Shown: positions 22,947-31,723, numbered from the stretch's first letter. The stretch is 64,000 nucleotides of DNA from Ruegeria_C sp041537905 (GCF_041537905.1 NZ_JBGRUO010000002.1:124001-188000); one strand, 5' to 3'. A program made the numbers and translations. The notes: generated from the letters alone by a model not told the origin.

Positions 22947-23554
22947 TGTTCGCAAGCGACACGACAACCGACGCGCTGATCCTGTGGGTCGTCATCGGAT
23001 ACGGGCTGGGCTCGATCCCGTTCGGTATGGTCTTTGCGCGGGTCATGGGTCTGGGCAATCTGCGTGAGATCGGGTCGGGCAATATCGGCGCAACCAATGT
23101 CCTGCGCACCGGAAACAAGCTGGCCGCCGCTCTGACCGTTCTATTCGATGGCGCAAAAGGCGCGGTTGCCTTGCTGCTGGCGCGCCACTTTGCAGGCGAA
23201 CAAGCCGCGCAGTTTGCCGCGCTTGCCGCCTTTCTGGGCCATTGCTTTCCGATCTGGCTGGGCTTCCGGGGCGGCAAGGGTGTGGCCACCTTTCTGGGCA
23301 TCTGGCTGGCACTGGCCTGGCCCGTCGGCATCGCCTGCTGCCTGACCTGGCTGGCGGCAGCGGTCGTCTCGCGGATGTCTTCGGTCGGCGCGCTTGTCGC
23401 CGCGGCCTCCTCGACGCTATGGGTGATTTTCCTGGGCTTCGGGAACACACTTGTTCTTGGGATTATCCTGACCTTGTTGATCTATCTTCGCCATCTCGAG
23501 AACATCGCCCGGATCAAGTCCGGAACCGAACCCAGGATCGGCTCGAAATCCTGA
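22946..23554 (+). CDS. plsY: Acyl-phosphate glycerol-3-phosphate acyltransferase PlsY
   Basis: The ATG at 22946 has GGAGAG five bases upstream and gives 202 residues. PlsY uses acyl-phosphate to acylate glycerol-3-phosphate, the first step of phospholipid synthesis. The family blocks are GLGSIPFGMVFARVMGLGNL, REIGSGNIGATNVLRTGNK near residue 31, and FLGHCFPIWLGFRGGKGVAT near 93. There are five or so membrane helices. The start overlaps the previous stop (TGATG), so lipid and pyrimidine genes share a transcript here. Confidence 0.95.
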   Translation: MFASDTTTDALILWVVIGYGLGSIPFGMVFARVMGLGNLREIGSGNIGATNVLRTGNKLAAALTVLFDGAKGAVALLLARHFAGEQAAQFAALAAFLGHCFPIWLGFRGGKGVATFLGIWLALAWPVGIACCLTWLAAAVVSRMSSVGALVAAASSTLWVIFLGFGNTLVLGIILTLLIYLRHLENIARIKSGTEPRIGSKS

Positions 23555-23599
23555 CCCGGCGCTGATCCAGCAAGTCTCTTGATCGAATCATTGTTATCT

Positions 23600-23625
23600 G
23601 TAATTTCTGATAATACAGAAGTTAC
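23600..23625. promoter_or_regulatory. Palindromic operator upstream of GbsR-type regulator gene
   Basis: GTAATTTCTG-ATAATA-CAGAAGTTAC: two 10-base arms with one mismatch and a 6-base spacer, ending 8 bases before the first ATG of the regulator. The same 10-6-10 layout recurs at 24193-24218 in front of the desaturase gene. Binding here would block the regulator's own translation start region, so autoregulation is likely. Confidence 0.65.
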
Positions 23626-23633
23626 AGGAACAC

Positions 23634-24179
23634 ATGATGCAACTATCGCAGGCCATGCAGGATTTCATCCTTCACTGGGGGGATATGGGCACCAAATGGG
23701 GCGTGAACCGCTCTGTGGCGCAGATCCATGCGCTGCTTCATATCGCACCCGACCCGATGACCGCCGATGAGATCTGCGACACCCTCGGTCTTGCGCGCTC
23801 GAATGTCTCAAACGGGTTGAAAGAGCTGCAAAGCTGGAAGCTGGTCAAGGCCAGTCGACAACTGGGGGATCGCCGCGATCATTTCCATTCGATCCGGGAC
23901 ATGTTCGATCTGACCAAGGCCGTGGTCGAAGGCCGCAGAGAGCGGGAATTTGCACCAACGCTGGCCGCGTTACGCGAAGTGGCGAAAGAGGCCGAAACCG
24001 ACGGCACGCCGGTCAAAACCCGCGCGCGCATCGACGAGACGCTGGAGACGATGCAGATGTTCGACGACTGGTATGTCGATATGCGCAGGCTGCCGCGCGG
24101 CATACAGCTTGCCGTCGTGAAGCTGGGCGGGCGCATTGCCCGATTGTTACCGAAGGGGCAGAAGGAGACGTCAGAATAA
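23634..24179 (+). CDS. GbsR/MarR family transcriptional regulator
   Basis: A 181-residue DNA-binding protein. The winged helix lies at about residues 25-85: AQIHALLHIAPDPMTADEIC, then the recognition helix LGLARSNVSNGLKELQSW and the wing with RQLGDRRDHFH. The C-terminal half is helical, as expected for dimerisation. GbsR-type proteins commonly act as repressors of nearby genes. Matching palindromes flank this gene, one before it and one before the desaturase 100 bases downstream, so control of itself and the desaturase is the simplest reading. The inducing signal is unknown. Confidence 0.87.
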   Translation: MMQLSQAMQDFILHWGDMGTKWGVNRSVAQIHALLHIAPDPMTADEICDTLGLARSNVSNGLKELQSWKLVKASRQLGDRRDHFHSIRDMFDLTKAVVEGRREREFAPTLAALREVAKEAETDGTPVKTRARIDETLETMQMFDDWYVDMRRLPRGIQLAVVKLGGRIARLLPKGQKETSE

Positions 24180-24192
24180 AAAATTTTGACTA

Positions 24193-24218
24193 ATAATTTC
24201 ACTGATAACAGAAATAAC
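24193..24218. promoter_or_regulatory. Second copy of the palindromic operator, upstream of desaturase gene
   Basis: ATAATTTCAC-TGATAA-CAGAAATAAC matches the site at 23600-23625 in 7 of 10 positions on the left arm and 8 of 10 on the right, with the same 6-base spacer. It ends 62 bases before the desaturase ATG, in an AT-rich gap where a promoter is expected. Confidence 0.6.
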
Positions 24219-24280
24219 CGTCATTGCCGTAAGACCATAAGGGCGGTTCACACGAAACAGGTTACGAAGGGAGCTTGCAG

Positions 24281-25123
24281 ATGACCGATTTGAACAGACC
24301 CCACCAACCGGAACGCCCGCCCCGCGGCATCATCTGGACCGATCTGGTGACGCTGAGCCCTTGGGTGAAGGTGAAGGAATTGATGCTGCCGCTGCCCTGG
24401 CTGCTGCTGTCCCTGACACTCTATGGCACATCCCTGTGGCCGCTGGGCGGCATCGGCAGCTTCATGTTCTTCCTCTGTGCCCTGCGCCTCAATCACGAAG
24501 CGATCCATGGCAATCTCGGGCTGCTCCGCAAGGGTGACAATCTGGTGATGCATGTGCTGAGCGCCCTGATGCTGGGATCGAACCATGCGTTCAGCCATTG
24601 TCACCTGCTGCACCACAAACACGCGATGGGACCCGGCGATTGCGAAGGGAAATGCGGGCATATGTCCCTGCCCCAGGTGCTGATCTACGGCCCACGCTTT
24701 CCGGTGGATATCAATCGCGCCGCCTGGGCAGGCGCAAGCGCGAAAGGTCGCAGGCGTATCCTGATCGACTGGGGTCTCGTGCTTGGCGTTGTCGCCACCG
24801 CGCTCCTGACCGGATCGCAGATTCTGCTGCTGCATGTGGCCGCCATGAGCGTCGCCCAATGTCTTGCCGCCCTCTTCGCGGTCTGGATCACCCATCAGGG
24901 CACTCATGGCAGCGGTGTTGCGGCACGCAGCCAGCGGGGCGTGCTGGCGCGACTGGCCTATCTGATGTTCTACCATCGTGAACATCACCTGTTCCCGAAA
25001 GTCCCGGTCAGTCGCCTGCCGATTCTGGCGGATCGTCTCGACCGCTCGGTCGCGGGGTATGCCGCCAGCCGCAAACCCGTGATCGGGTGGCTGGAGCCGC
25101 GCCGCTTCAAGATTGAACCCTAG
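24281..25123 (+). CDS. Fatty acid desaturase family protein
   Basis: The start at 24281 follows a GGGAG site and gives 280 residues. Three His boxes are visible: NHEAIHGN near residue 71, SHCHLLHHKH near 104-113, and YHREHHLF near 229. These bind the di-iron centre of membrane desaturases and hydroxylases. There are four or more hydrophobic segments. Substrates could be acyl lipids or carotenoids; the sequence does not decide. A GbsR-type regulator with a shared operator lies just upstream, suggesting control by membrane or osmotic state. Confidence 0.85.
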   Translation: MTDLNRPHQPERPPRGIIWTDLVTLSPWVKVKELMLPLPWLLLSLTLYGTSLWPLGGIGSFMFFLCALRLNHEAIHGNLGLLRKGDNLVMHVLSALMLGSNHAFSHCHLLHHKHAMGPGDCEGKCGHMSLPQVLIYGPRFPVDINRAAWAGASAKGRRRILIDWGLVLGVVATALLTGSQILLLHVAAMSVAQCLAALFAVWITHQGTHGSGVAARSQRGVLARLAYLMFYHREHHLFPKVPVSRLPILADRLDRSVAGYAASRKPVIGWLEPRRFKIEP

Positions 25124-25167
25124 CTGCGTTGCCTAGACAGCGCGGGTCTGCGGCACCCGGAAAACAC

Positions 25168-25197
25168 CGAAACCTGAGCGTCGCTGCACAGGTTTCG
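25168..25197 (+). repeat. Inverted repeat after the desaturase gene, possible terminator
   Basis: CGAAACCTG at 25168-25176 and CAGGTTTCG at 25189-25197 form a perfect 9-base stem with a 12-base loop, 44 bases past the desaturase stop. No T-run follows, so it may be a weak terminator, an RNA-processing stem or a binding site for the YHS gene downstream. The 236-base gap from 25124 to 25359 holds nothing else I can name. Confidence 0.4.
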
Positions 25198-25359
25198 TTC
25201 GCTGACACACAATCACCATTACTTGTTTTGAACGTGAACACCCGGATGATCAGGTGAAGCTGCGTGAGGGCAAATTACGGGCCCCACAGAACCACATAGG
25301 CATCATCCGTTTCGCATTTCCGACAAAGGCCGGTGCCCCCCAATAGAAAGGTTACCACC

Positions 25360-25833
25360 ATGAACAAGGTCAAAACTCTTATCAGCGGCGTCGCACTTTC
25401 GGTTGCTATGGCGACCACTGCACTGGCGGCAGGCGTTGAACTGAACGCGTCCTCCACCGGTCTCGCGCTGCAGGGACATGACCCCGTTGCCTATTTCACC
25501 GAAGGTGAGGCCACGCCGGGCAACTGGAAGATCACTTCAAGCTATAATGACGCCACCTACCGCTTTGCCTCGGAAGAGAACAAAGCCGAATTCGAGCGTA
25601 ACCCCGAGGCCTACCTGCCGGTCTATGGCGGCTATTGCGCCTTTGGCGCCGCGATGGGCTTCAAGTTTGACGGTGACCCGAATGTCTGGAAGATTGTCGA
25701 CGACAAGCTGTATCTGAACATTTCGCCCGACATTCAGGAACGCTGGGAAACCGACATCCCAGGCTTCATCGAAAAGGCGAGCGCAAATTGGGAAGATATC
25801 GCCGACAAGGAGCCTGCCTCGCTGCAGCAGTGA
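25360..25833 (+). CDS. Periplasmic YHS domain protein
   Basis: The start at 25360 gives 157 residues with a signal peptide (MNKVKTLISGVALSVAMATT, cleavage after ALA). The YHS-type domain is seen as LQGHDPVAYFTEGEATPG, YRFASEENKAEFERNPEAYL and PVYGGYCAFGAAMGF. These domains are thought to bind metal, and roseobacters and other bacteria secrete such proteins under various stresses; the exact role is unclear. It stands alone and ends at a strong terminator. Confidence 0.85.
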   Translation: MNKVKTLISGVALSVAMATTALAAGVELNASSTGLALQGHDPVAYFTEGEATPGNWKITSSYNDATYRFASEENKAEFERNPEAYLPVYGGYCAFGAAMGFKFDGDPNVWKIVDDKLYLNISPDIQERWETDIPGFIEKASANWEDIADKEPASLQQ

Positions 25834-25857
25834 TGCGACACTAGGACGGTACTTAAA

Positions 25858-25886
25858 GGGCGGTGAGGAAACTCACCGCCCCTTTT
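25858..25886 (+). terminator. Rho-independent terminator of the YHS gene
   Basis: GGGCGGTGAG at 25858-25867, a GAAA tetraloop, then CTCACCGCCC at 25872-25881 and CTTTT. The perfect 10-base GC-rich stem with a stable loop lies 24 bases past the YHS stop. It may also serve the convergent methyltransferase gene, since AAA precedes the stem on the other strand. Confidence 0.88.
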
Positions 25887-25911
25887 GCTGTCCTAGCACA
25901 GTAGAAACCGC

Positions 25912-27012
25912 TCAGCGCCGTCGTAGCAATACCGTCAGGTGCCAAATTTCGCAGGCATATCGGTCCGTGTGCTCGCGATAGAATGCGTCGAACCGGCGAT
26001 AGAACTCATCCGCAAGCGCATCTGGGTCTTGCGGGCTGCGCGCAGCGGGTTCGAAAAGCTGGGTTCGCAGGGTGGAGTCAGCGAAAGCCTTTACACACCC
26101 GGTATAAAGTCGCGCGTATTCAACAGGATCGCCGATCGCGTCATGAAACAGATCGGTGGGGTTGGTCAGGGCGGGTGTTACCTCAATACCTTCGACCTCG
26201 ACCAAATCCGACAAAACCTTGTCGGCGCCGATCCAGTCGCGCGCCTCTGCTTCTGTCATGAACCAGAACGGAAATACGAACCCGTTAAGCACATCCGGGT
26301 CGAGCATCCCGTCTTCGACCATGGCTGATGCAACCGCTTGGATGGCGCGATAAATGCCGCGCCCGGCAGACGCAGCGCCGTTGGGTTCTGCCGCGTCGGG
26401 AACCGATCCCATCATCGATGCCAGCAGATAGCCGCCTTGCCGAAGTTCCGCCGCGCGGTGACGCAGGAAGGTACACCAGTCGCGCTGCGCCACCTCAGTC
26501 AGCTGTGCGCGGGCTGCACCTTGCAGGTGGTCGAACAGAACCGTGCCCGGCGCATCCAGTCGCACCGCATGGCTCAGCCAGTGACTTGCAAAGAAACAGG
26601 TGCCCAGCGACACGGAGTTTTCCGCCGCCAGCCGCTCATAAAAGGACCCCACCGCCGCCTCGACACGCAGCGGAGCATTCCCCGCAAGATACCCGCCCGG
26701 ACCAGCGACCAGCCCAAAAAGCGCGTTCCAGTCATTGCCCGCTTGATCCGCGTGGCAGACCACAATCGGCGCATCTGGATGGCGTGCACGATAGGCCGCA
26801 ATCGCCGGGCGCACGGTTTCGATCGCACTCATCCCCGGGCCGCAGCCATAGTCGACCAGCCGCAATTCCGGCTCAACCCGGCCCAGCTTGCCCACCAGCC
26901 TCCGAATATGGTCGGCCTGCATGATCGCGTGCTGCTGCTGCGCGGTGGAGTTCCGGTTGTAATCAACCATGCCTTCGGTCGATTTGCGCGTCTCAATCGG
27001 ATCGCTGGTCAT
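25912..27012 (-). CDS. SABATH-family (Methyltransf_7) carboxyl methyltransferase
   Basis: The start at 27012 has AAGGAG five bases upstream and gives 366 residues, the length of plant SABATH enzymes. The resemblance runs through the protein: YNRNSTAQQQ at 18-27 (plant YAxNSxxQxQ, with Ser22 and Gln25 in register), LVDYGCGPG at 52-60 for SAM, HADQAGNDWNALF at 87-99 (plant NDLPGNDFNxLF), VGSFYERL at 121-128, and HWLSH at 144-148 with the substrate-side Trp145. Plant members methylate carboxyl groups of salicylate or jasmonate and some make caffeine. It lies 55 bases behind gshA on the same strand. The substrate is unknown. Confidence 0.8.
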   Translation of the reverse strand: MTSDPIETRKSTEGMVDYNRNSTAQQQHAIMQADHIRRLVGKLGRVEPELRLVDYGCGPGMSAIETVRPAIAAYRARHPDAPIVVCHADQAGNDWNALFGLVAGPGGYLAGNAPLRVEAAVGSFYERLAAENSVSLGTCFFASHWLSHAVRLDAPGTVLFDHLQGAARAQLTEVAQRDWCTFLRHRAAELRQGGYLLASMMGSVPDAAEPNGAASAGRGIYRAIQAVASAMVEDGMLDPDVLNGFVFPFWFMTEAEARDWIGADKVLSDLVEVEGIEVTPALTNPTDLFHDAIGDPVEYARLYTGCVKAFADSTLRTQLFEPAARSPQDPDALADEFYRRFDAFYREHTDRYACEIWHLTVLLRRR

Positions 27013-27067
27013 GAAACTCCTTCGAGACCGTTTGACGGCAAACACGGCAGCGCTCAGCACCGTCGCT

Positions 27068-28438
27068 TCAATAGCTGAACTCGCGATAAACCCGGGTCAG
27101 ATCGCCGTTCCAATCACCATTATAGTGATCGAGCAGTTCATCGGCGGGCACCTTGCCGGTCTCAAGACTGTCCTTGAGGGCGTTCAGGAAATGGGTCTCA
27201 TCGGGCACCAGGCCGCCCACACCGGGCCGGGCGCGTGCCTTCAGGCCCGCCTCGGAAATCGCCACCACCTCGCGCGCCAGTGCATGCATGTCGATATCAC
27301 GAACCTGCGCCTGCAAACCGTGGACCGACGCCTCAACCCGCAAGTTTTCGCGTGTCTCTGCATCCCAGCCCTTGACCAACTCCCAGGCCGCATCCAGCGC
27401 GCTCTGGTCATACATCAACCCGACCCAGAACGCCGGCAAGGCGCAGAGCCTGCGCCACGGTCCACCATCGGCGCCGCGCATCTCCATGAATTTCTTGATC
27501 CGTGCCTCGGGGAAGAGCGTGGTCAGATGATCACCCCAATCGCTGAGCGTCGGCGTTTCGCCCGGCAGCGCGGGCAGTTCGCCCTTCAGGAAATCACGGA
27601 AGGACTGGCCCAGTGCGTCGTGATAGACGCCATCGCGATAGACAAAATACATCGGCGTATCGAGCGCATATTGCACCCAGGCCTCGAACCCGAATCCGTC
27701 GTCAAAAACAAAGGGCACCATACCAGTTCGGTCCGCGTCCAGATCGCGCCAGACCCGGCTGCGCCAGCTTTTGTGACCATTGGGTTTGCCCTCGAAAAAC
27801 GGCGAATTGGCAAACAGCGCGGTGGCGACGGGCTGCAAGGCAATTGCCACGCGCAGTTTCTGTACCATGTCCGCTTCGGAGGAGAAGTCGAGATTGACCT
27901 GCACGGTCGAGGTGCGCCGCATCATCACCCGGCCCATCGTGCCGACCTTCTGCATGTAGCTGTCCATGAGCTTGTAGCGGCCCTTGGGCATCAACGGCAT
28001 GTCGTCATGGGTCCAGATTGGCGCGGCCCCAAGCCCGATAAAGCCCACGCCGATCTTGTCGGCGATGTCCTTCACGTCGCTCAGATGCGCGTTCACCTCG
28101 TCGCAGGTCTCATGAATGGTTTCCAGCGGCGCGCCGGACAGTTCCAACTGCCCGCCCGGTTCCAGACTGACATTGGCCCCGTCCTTTTCCAGCCCGATCA
28201 GCTTGCCGCCCTCCTCGACCGGAGCCCAGCCATGGCCGTCGCGCAGCCCCTCAAGCACCGCCAGGATCGAGCGCTCGCCCTCAAAGGGCAGCGGTTTCAG
28301 CGTGTCCTTGCAATAGCCGAACTTTTCGTGCTCGGTCCCGATACGCCACTGGTCCCTGGGCTTGCATCCGTCCGAAAGGTATTCGGCCAGTTGTTCGTGC
28401 CGTTCGATCGGCCCGCCGCCGGATTGGGGAATGGACAT
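27068..28438 (-). CDS. gshA: Glutamate-cysteine ligase, plant/alphaproteobacterial type
   Basis: A 456-residue enzyme making gamma-glutamylcysteine, the first and limiting step of glutathione synthesis. The start region WRIGTEHEKFGYCKDTLKPL near residue 30 and SGAPLETIHETCDEVNAHL near 120 mark the plant-like class. MMRRTSTVQVNLDFSSEADM near 172 and MEMRGADGGPW-like FMEMRGAD near 310 are others. Cytoplasmic. It shares direction with the SABATH-type methyltransferase downstream. No gshB is in view. Confidence 0.94.
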   Translation of the reverse strand: MSIPQSGGGPIERHEQLAEYLSDGCKPRDQWRIGTEHEKFGYCKDTLKPLPFEGERSILAVLEGLRDGHGWAPVEEGGKLIGLEKDGANVSLEPGGQLELSGAPLETIHETCDEVNAHLSDVKDIADKIGVGFIGLGAAPIWTHDDMPLMPKGRYKLMDSYMQKVGTMGRVMMRRTSTVQVNLDFSSEADMVQKLRVAIALQPVATALFANSPFFEGKPNGHKSWRSRVWRDLDADRTGMVPFVFDDGFGFEAWVQYALDTPMYFVYRDGVYHDALGQSFRDFLKGELPALPGETPTLSDWGDHLTTLFPEARIKKFMEMRGADGGPWRRLCALPAFWVGLMYDQSALDAAWELVKGWDAETRENLRVEASVHGLQAQVRDIDMHALAREVVAISEAGLKARARPGVGGLVPDETHFLNALKDSLETGKVPADELLDHYNGDWNGDLTRVYREFSY

Positions 28439-28500
28439 GGCTCGCTCCGATGTTGACTGCTTCGCTTAAACGCCAGTCGTGGTCACAAACGCGGCGGGTG

Positions 28501-29028
28501 TCAATGCAGCCGCATCTGTGGCGGGCGGCTTGAATGTCGTTCCCAGATCACAACCGGGTGTGGGGACCTGCCGCCAAGCTCTGCCAGCATGGCCTCGGTG
28601 CGCAGCCCCGGCAGCGCCGCGAACACATCAAACAGCGCCTCGGACCCTTCGGCATTGACGGGAATGTGCAAAGGGGACTGACCCGGTTGGCGCAGCACCC
28701 AATGTGCGGGTTTCGACGTCGGGTCGAGCGTCAGCTGATCCAGGTCAGCGGCTGCAACAACGCCGCCGGTCAGAGGGCCGAAATAGCTGATCTGTCCTTC
28801 GTCAACCAGCACCACGCCCGGCCCGCCACTGCCCGACCGGAAGCGCGCACGCTGGATACCGATGACGATCAGCGCAACGCCTGCGACCAGCAGCAGCCAG
28901 CCCAGCCATGCCAGCAACCCACCGGGTCCGACGATCCAGCTGAGACCGACCAGCAGCAGCGCCGCCGCAACCAGCACTTCGCGCCACTTCCAGAGGGCCA
29001 GCTTTGCTTCGGGGCGGATAAAACTCAT
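28501..29028 (-). CDS. Hypothetical membrane protein
   Basis: A 175-residue protein with two close hydrophobic helices at residues 17-60 (EVLVAAALLLVGLSWIVGP and LLAWLGWLLLVAGVALIVI), then a soluble domain of about 110 residues with VVLVDEGQISYFGPLTGG and LTLDPTSKPAHWVLRQPG. The layout is similar to the PH-like protein at 21283-21669: a membrane hairpin and a small beta-rich module. I know no function. It lies 62 bases upstream of gshA on the same strand. Confidence 0.72.
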   Translation of the reverse strand: MSFIRPEAKLALWKWREVLVAAALLLVGLSWIVGPGGLLAWLGWLLLVAGVALIVIGIQRARFRSGSGGPGVVLVDEGQISYFGPLTGGVVAAADLDQLTLDPTSKPAHWVLRQPGQSPLHIPVNAEGSEALFDVFAALPGLRTEAMLAELGGRSPHPVVIWERHSSRPPQMRLH

Positions 29029-29133
29029 GCGTCCGGCCTTTTTTCAGTGACATGCGCGTGGGCGGCTACGTCAATATGGTTAAAGTGTGCAGTGCCGTAA
29101 AATCTTCAAGCCCCAGGTGATCGCGATGCGGGA

Positions 29134-29964
29134 TCAGCCGACCCGCTCGGGGTCCCTGAACAGACACATCGAATAAGACCCGATGATCCTGAAACCTGCG
29201 CGCTTGTAGACCCCCGCTGCCGCCTCGGAGGCCGCAAAGAGAATCGCGCGCATCTTGCCATCGCGAGCGGCCTCAGCCAGATGCAGGTGAAGCGCCCGGC
29301 CCGCGTAGCCACGTTGTCTGAGGTCCTTGGGTGTAAAGACCCCTCCGACCTGAACCACATCGCCACAAATCGCATTGAAGCCGGTCATGGCGACCGGGTC
29401 GTCTTCGATAAAAAGAGCGCGATGGGTATCCGCCCCGATGTAACTCTCGATATCGCGGCGCGCTACCGCCTCAGCCTGATCGGCCGGGGTGCCCAGAACC
29501 TCCCGGTGATAGGCCGCGCGCCAGCCTTCGATGATCTCTCGTGGCGCGGCTGCAAGCGGTACGAGCCGACCCACGCCCTCCTGCTCTGCCAAATCGCTGA
29601 GGTTCATTCGCATCAGCGGTTCATCATTGTCAATATTCATCTGCCGATCCTGCAACCCGCAGGCCATCAGCAGCGCGCGGACCTGATCGGTTTCGCCAAG
29701 GCAGCCTATCAATGGCCGGTCCAACAGCAAGGGTTTCAGCCGAGCCCACTCCCTGAAACCCGGCAGTTGCGGCAGGATCATGCCCTCACGCGTGACCGCA
29801 AGCATTCCGCCGGTGTCCAGGTCGATCCAGACCGAGATTGCGCGGGGATGCGATCCATCCAAGCCGTGGGTTCGCAGGTTGGAGAGGGGAAACATCGACG
29901 TCTCGATATGGGCCGCGAGGAACCGGTCAATCGCGGGGGCATCAGCTTGCGTCGCGCGCCGCAT
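29134..29964 (-). CDS. GNAT family N-acetyltransferase
   Basis: A 276-residue protein. The C-terminal half has the acetyl-CoA loop GGVFTPKDLRQRGYAGRALH, near residue 205, followed by AASEAAAGVYKRAGFRIIG. The N-terminal half is less conserved and probably a second GNAT-like lobe. Substrate unknown. Its ATG follows directly on the rsmE stop (TAG then ATG), so the two are almost certainly co-transcribed. Confidence 0.86.
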   Translation of the reverse strand: MRRATQADAPAIDRFLAAHIETSMFPLSNLRTHGLDGSHPRAISVWIDLDTGGMLAVTREGMILPQLPGFREWARLKPLLLDRPLIGCLGETDQVRALLMACGLQDRQMNIDNDEPLMRMNLSDLAEQEGVGRLVPLAAAPREIIEGWRAAYHREVLGTPADQAEAVARRDIESYIGADTHRALFIEDDPVAMTGFNAICGDVVQVGGVFTPKDLRQRGYAGRALHLHLAEAARDGKMRAILFAASEAAAGVYKRAGFRIIGSYSMCLFRDPERVG

Positions 29965-30684
29965 CTACCAATCTCCCAACACCTGCTGCCAGACCGTCAT
30001 CGCCGCCACCGCCGCCGTGTCGGCGCGCAGGATGCGTGGCCCGAGGCTGACCGCGTGGGCGAAGTCGGCCCGCGTCAGCCGTTCTCGTTCCACATCGGAA
30101 AACCCGCCCTCTGGGCCGATCAAGATCGCCCATGGCCCCGGCCCCGCATCACGCAACGCCTCTCCGGCACCCACCAGAGCCTCGTCGCAAAACATTAACT
30201 GGCGATCCTCGGGCCACTCGGCAAGCAGGCGATCAAGCTTCTGCAACGCACCCACTTCGGGCACGAAAGTGCCACCGCATTGTTCCGCCGCCTCGACGGC
30301 ATGGGCCTGCAACCGGTCCTGCCGGATGCGGTCGGAATTGGTGAAGGCGGTCTGCACCGGCATGATCCGCCGCACACCCATCTCGGCGGATTTTTCGACG
30401 ATGAAATCCGTGCGCGCCTTCTTGATCGGCGCAAAGAGCAGCCAGAGGTCGGGCGGCATCTGCAGCGGCTTCGTCTGCTCGATACAGGTCAGAGACCCGC
30501 CGCGCTTGCCCGCCTCGACCACCTCAGCCAGCCATTCGCCATCACGTGAGTTGAACAGGGCAACAGACGCGCCCACCGCAAGCCGCATCACCCCAAACAG
30601 GTAATGCGCCTGATCCCGCGTCAAAGGAACCGATTGCCCCAGCCCCAACGGGTGTTCTACATACAGCCTGATCTTTGCACTCAT
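29965..30684 (-). CDS. rsmE: 16S rRNA (uracil-1498-N3)-methyltransferase RsmE
   Basis: A 239-residue SPOUT methyltransferase that methylates U1498 of 16S rRNA. The N-terminal PUA-like part includes LTRDQAHYLFGVMRL; the SPOUT knot has IGPEGGFSDVERERL near residue 190 and SLGPRILRADTAAVAAM at the end. FAPIKKARTDFIVEKSAEMG is also characteristic. Its start is only 12 bases from the divergent ubiA start at 30697. Confidence 0.94.
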   Translation of the reverse strand: MSAKIRLYVEHPLGLGQSVPLTRDQAHYLFGVMRLAVGASVALFNSRDGEWLAEVVEAGKRGGSLTCIEQTKPLQMPPDLWLLFAPIKKARTDFIVEKSAEMGVRRIMPVQTAFTNSDRIRQDRLQAHAVEAAEQCGGTFVPEVGALQKLDRLLAEWPEDRQLMFCDEALVGAGEALRDAGPGPWAILIGPEGGFSDVERERLTRADFAHAVSLGPRILRADTAAVAAMTVWQQVLGDW

Positions 30685-30696
30685 GAGAGCCTACAT

Positions 30697-31659
30697 ATGC
30701 AAGGCGATGCGCCAACACCAGACGGTCAGGTCTCTGACTCGGTTTCGGGCAATTGGGTCGACAGCTATGCCCCCGGTTTTGCCCGCCCCTATCTGCGGCT
30801 CAGCCGTGCGGACAGGCCCATCGGTACGTGGCTTTTGCTGATCCCCTGCTGGTGGGGTCTGGCGCTGGCCATATTGGCGGGTGGCGATCCGGGCATGGGC
30901 GATCTGTGGATCGCGGCAGGCTGCGCCATCGGCGCCTGGCTGATGCGCGGCGCGGGCTGCACCTGGAACGACATCACCGACCGCGAGTTTGACGCTCAGG
31001 TCGCACGCACAAGATCGCGCCCGATCCCGTCAGGTCAGGTCACGGTGACCGGCGCCTATGTCTGGATGATCCTGCAATGCTTGCTGGCGCTGCTCATCCT
31101 GCTCAGCTTCAACCGGGCCGCGATTGCGATGGGTATTCTCAGCCTGCTGCCCGTCGCGATCTATCCGTACGCCAAACGCTTTACCTGGTGGCCGCAGGTG
31201 TTTCTGGGCCTTGCCTTCAACTGGGGCGCACTACTGGCCTGGACCGCGCATAGCGGATCGCTGGGATGGCCTGCGATCATCGTCTACGGTGCCGGGATCG
31301 CCTGGACGCTGTTCTATGACACGATCTACGCCCATCAGGACACCGAGGACGATGAGCTGATCGGCATAAAATCGACCGCGCGGCTGTTCGGACAGAATAC
31401 CGCGCAATGGCTGAAGTATTTTCTGGTCGCAACCGTGGCGCTGATGGGTTGGGCCGTGATCGAGGCCGCGCTGCCCGACGCGCCGCTGATGGTGCTGGTC
31501 CTGGCGCTTGCCGGGCCCTGGGCGATGGGCTGGCATATGGCCTGGCAATTGCGCGGGCTCGACATTGAGGACAATGCGAAACTGCTGCAGCTGTTCAGGG
31601 TCAACCGCGACACCGGCCTGATCCCGCTGATCTTCTTCTGCGCGGCCCTGCTGGTTTGA
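30697..31659 (+). CDS. ubiA: 4-hydroxybenzoate octaprenyltransferase
   Basis: The ATG at 30697 (MQGDAPTPD) gives 320 residues; an upstream in-frame ATG at 30604 would run back through rsmE. UbiA attaches the polyprenyl tail to 4-hydroxybenzoate in ubiquinone synthesis. The prenyl-diphosphate site reads WNDITDREFD with RSRPIPSG following; the second Asp-rich motif is DTIYAHQDTEDD. There are about eight membrane helices. The gene is divergent from rsmE. Confidence 0.93.
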   Translation: MQGDAPTPDGQVSDSVSGNWVDSYAPGFARPYLRLSRADRPIGTWLLLIPCWWGLALAILAGGDPGMGDLWIAAGCAIGAWLMRGAGCTWNDITDREFDAQVARTRSRPIPSGQVTVTGAYVWMILQCLLALLILLSFNRAAIAMGILSLLPVAIYPYAKRFTWWPQVFLGLAFNWGALLAWTAHSGSLGWPAIIVYGAGIAWTLFYDTIYAHQDTEDDELIGIKSTARLFGQNTAQWLKYFLVATVALMGWAVIEAALPDAPLMVLVLALAGPWAMGWHMAWQLRGLDIEDNAKLLQLFRVNRDTGLIPLIFFCAALLV

Positions 31660-31723
31660 TTGCACCCCGGCAAACACCCTTGTAAGACATCCTGACCCAA
31701 AGGACGACAAACCGACTCGGCCC

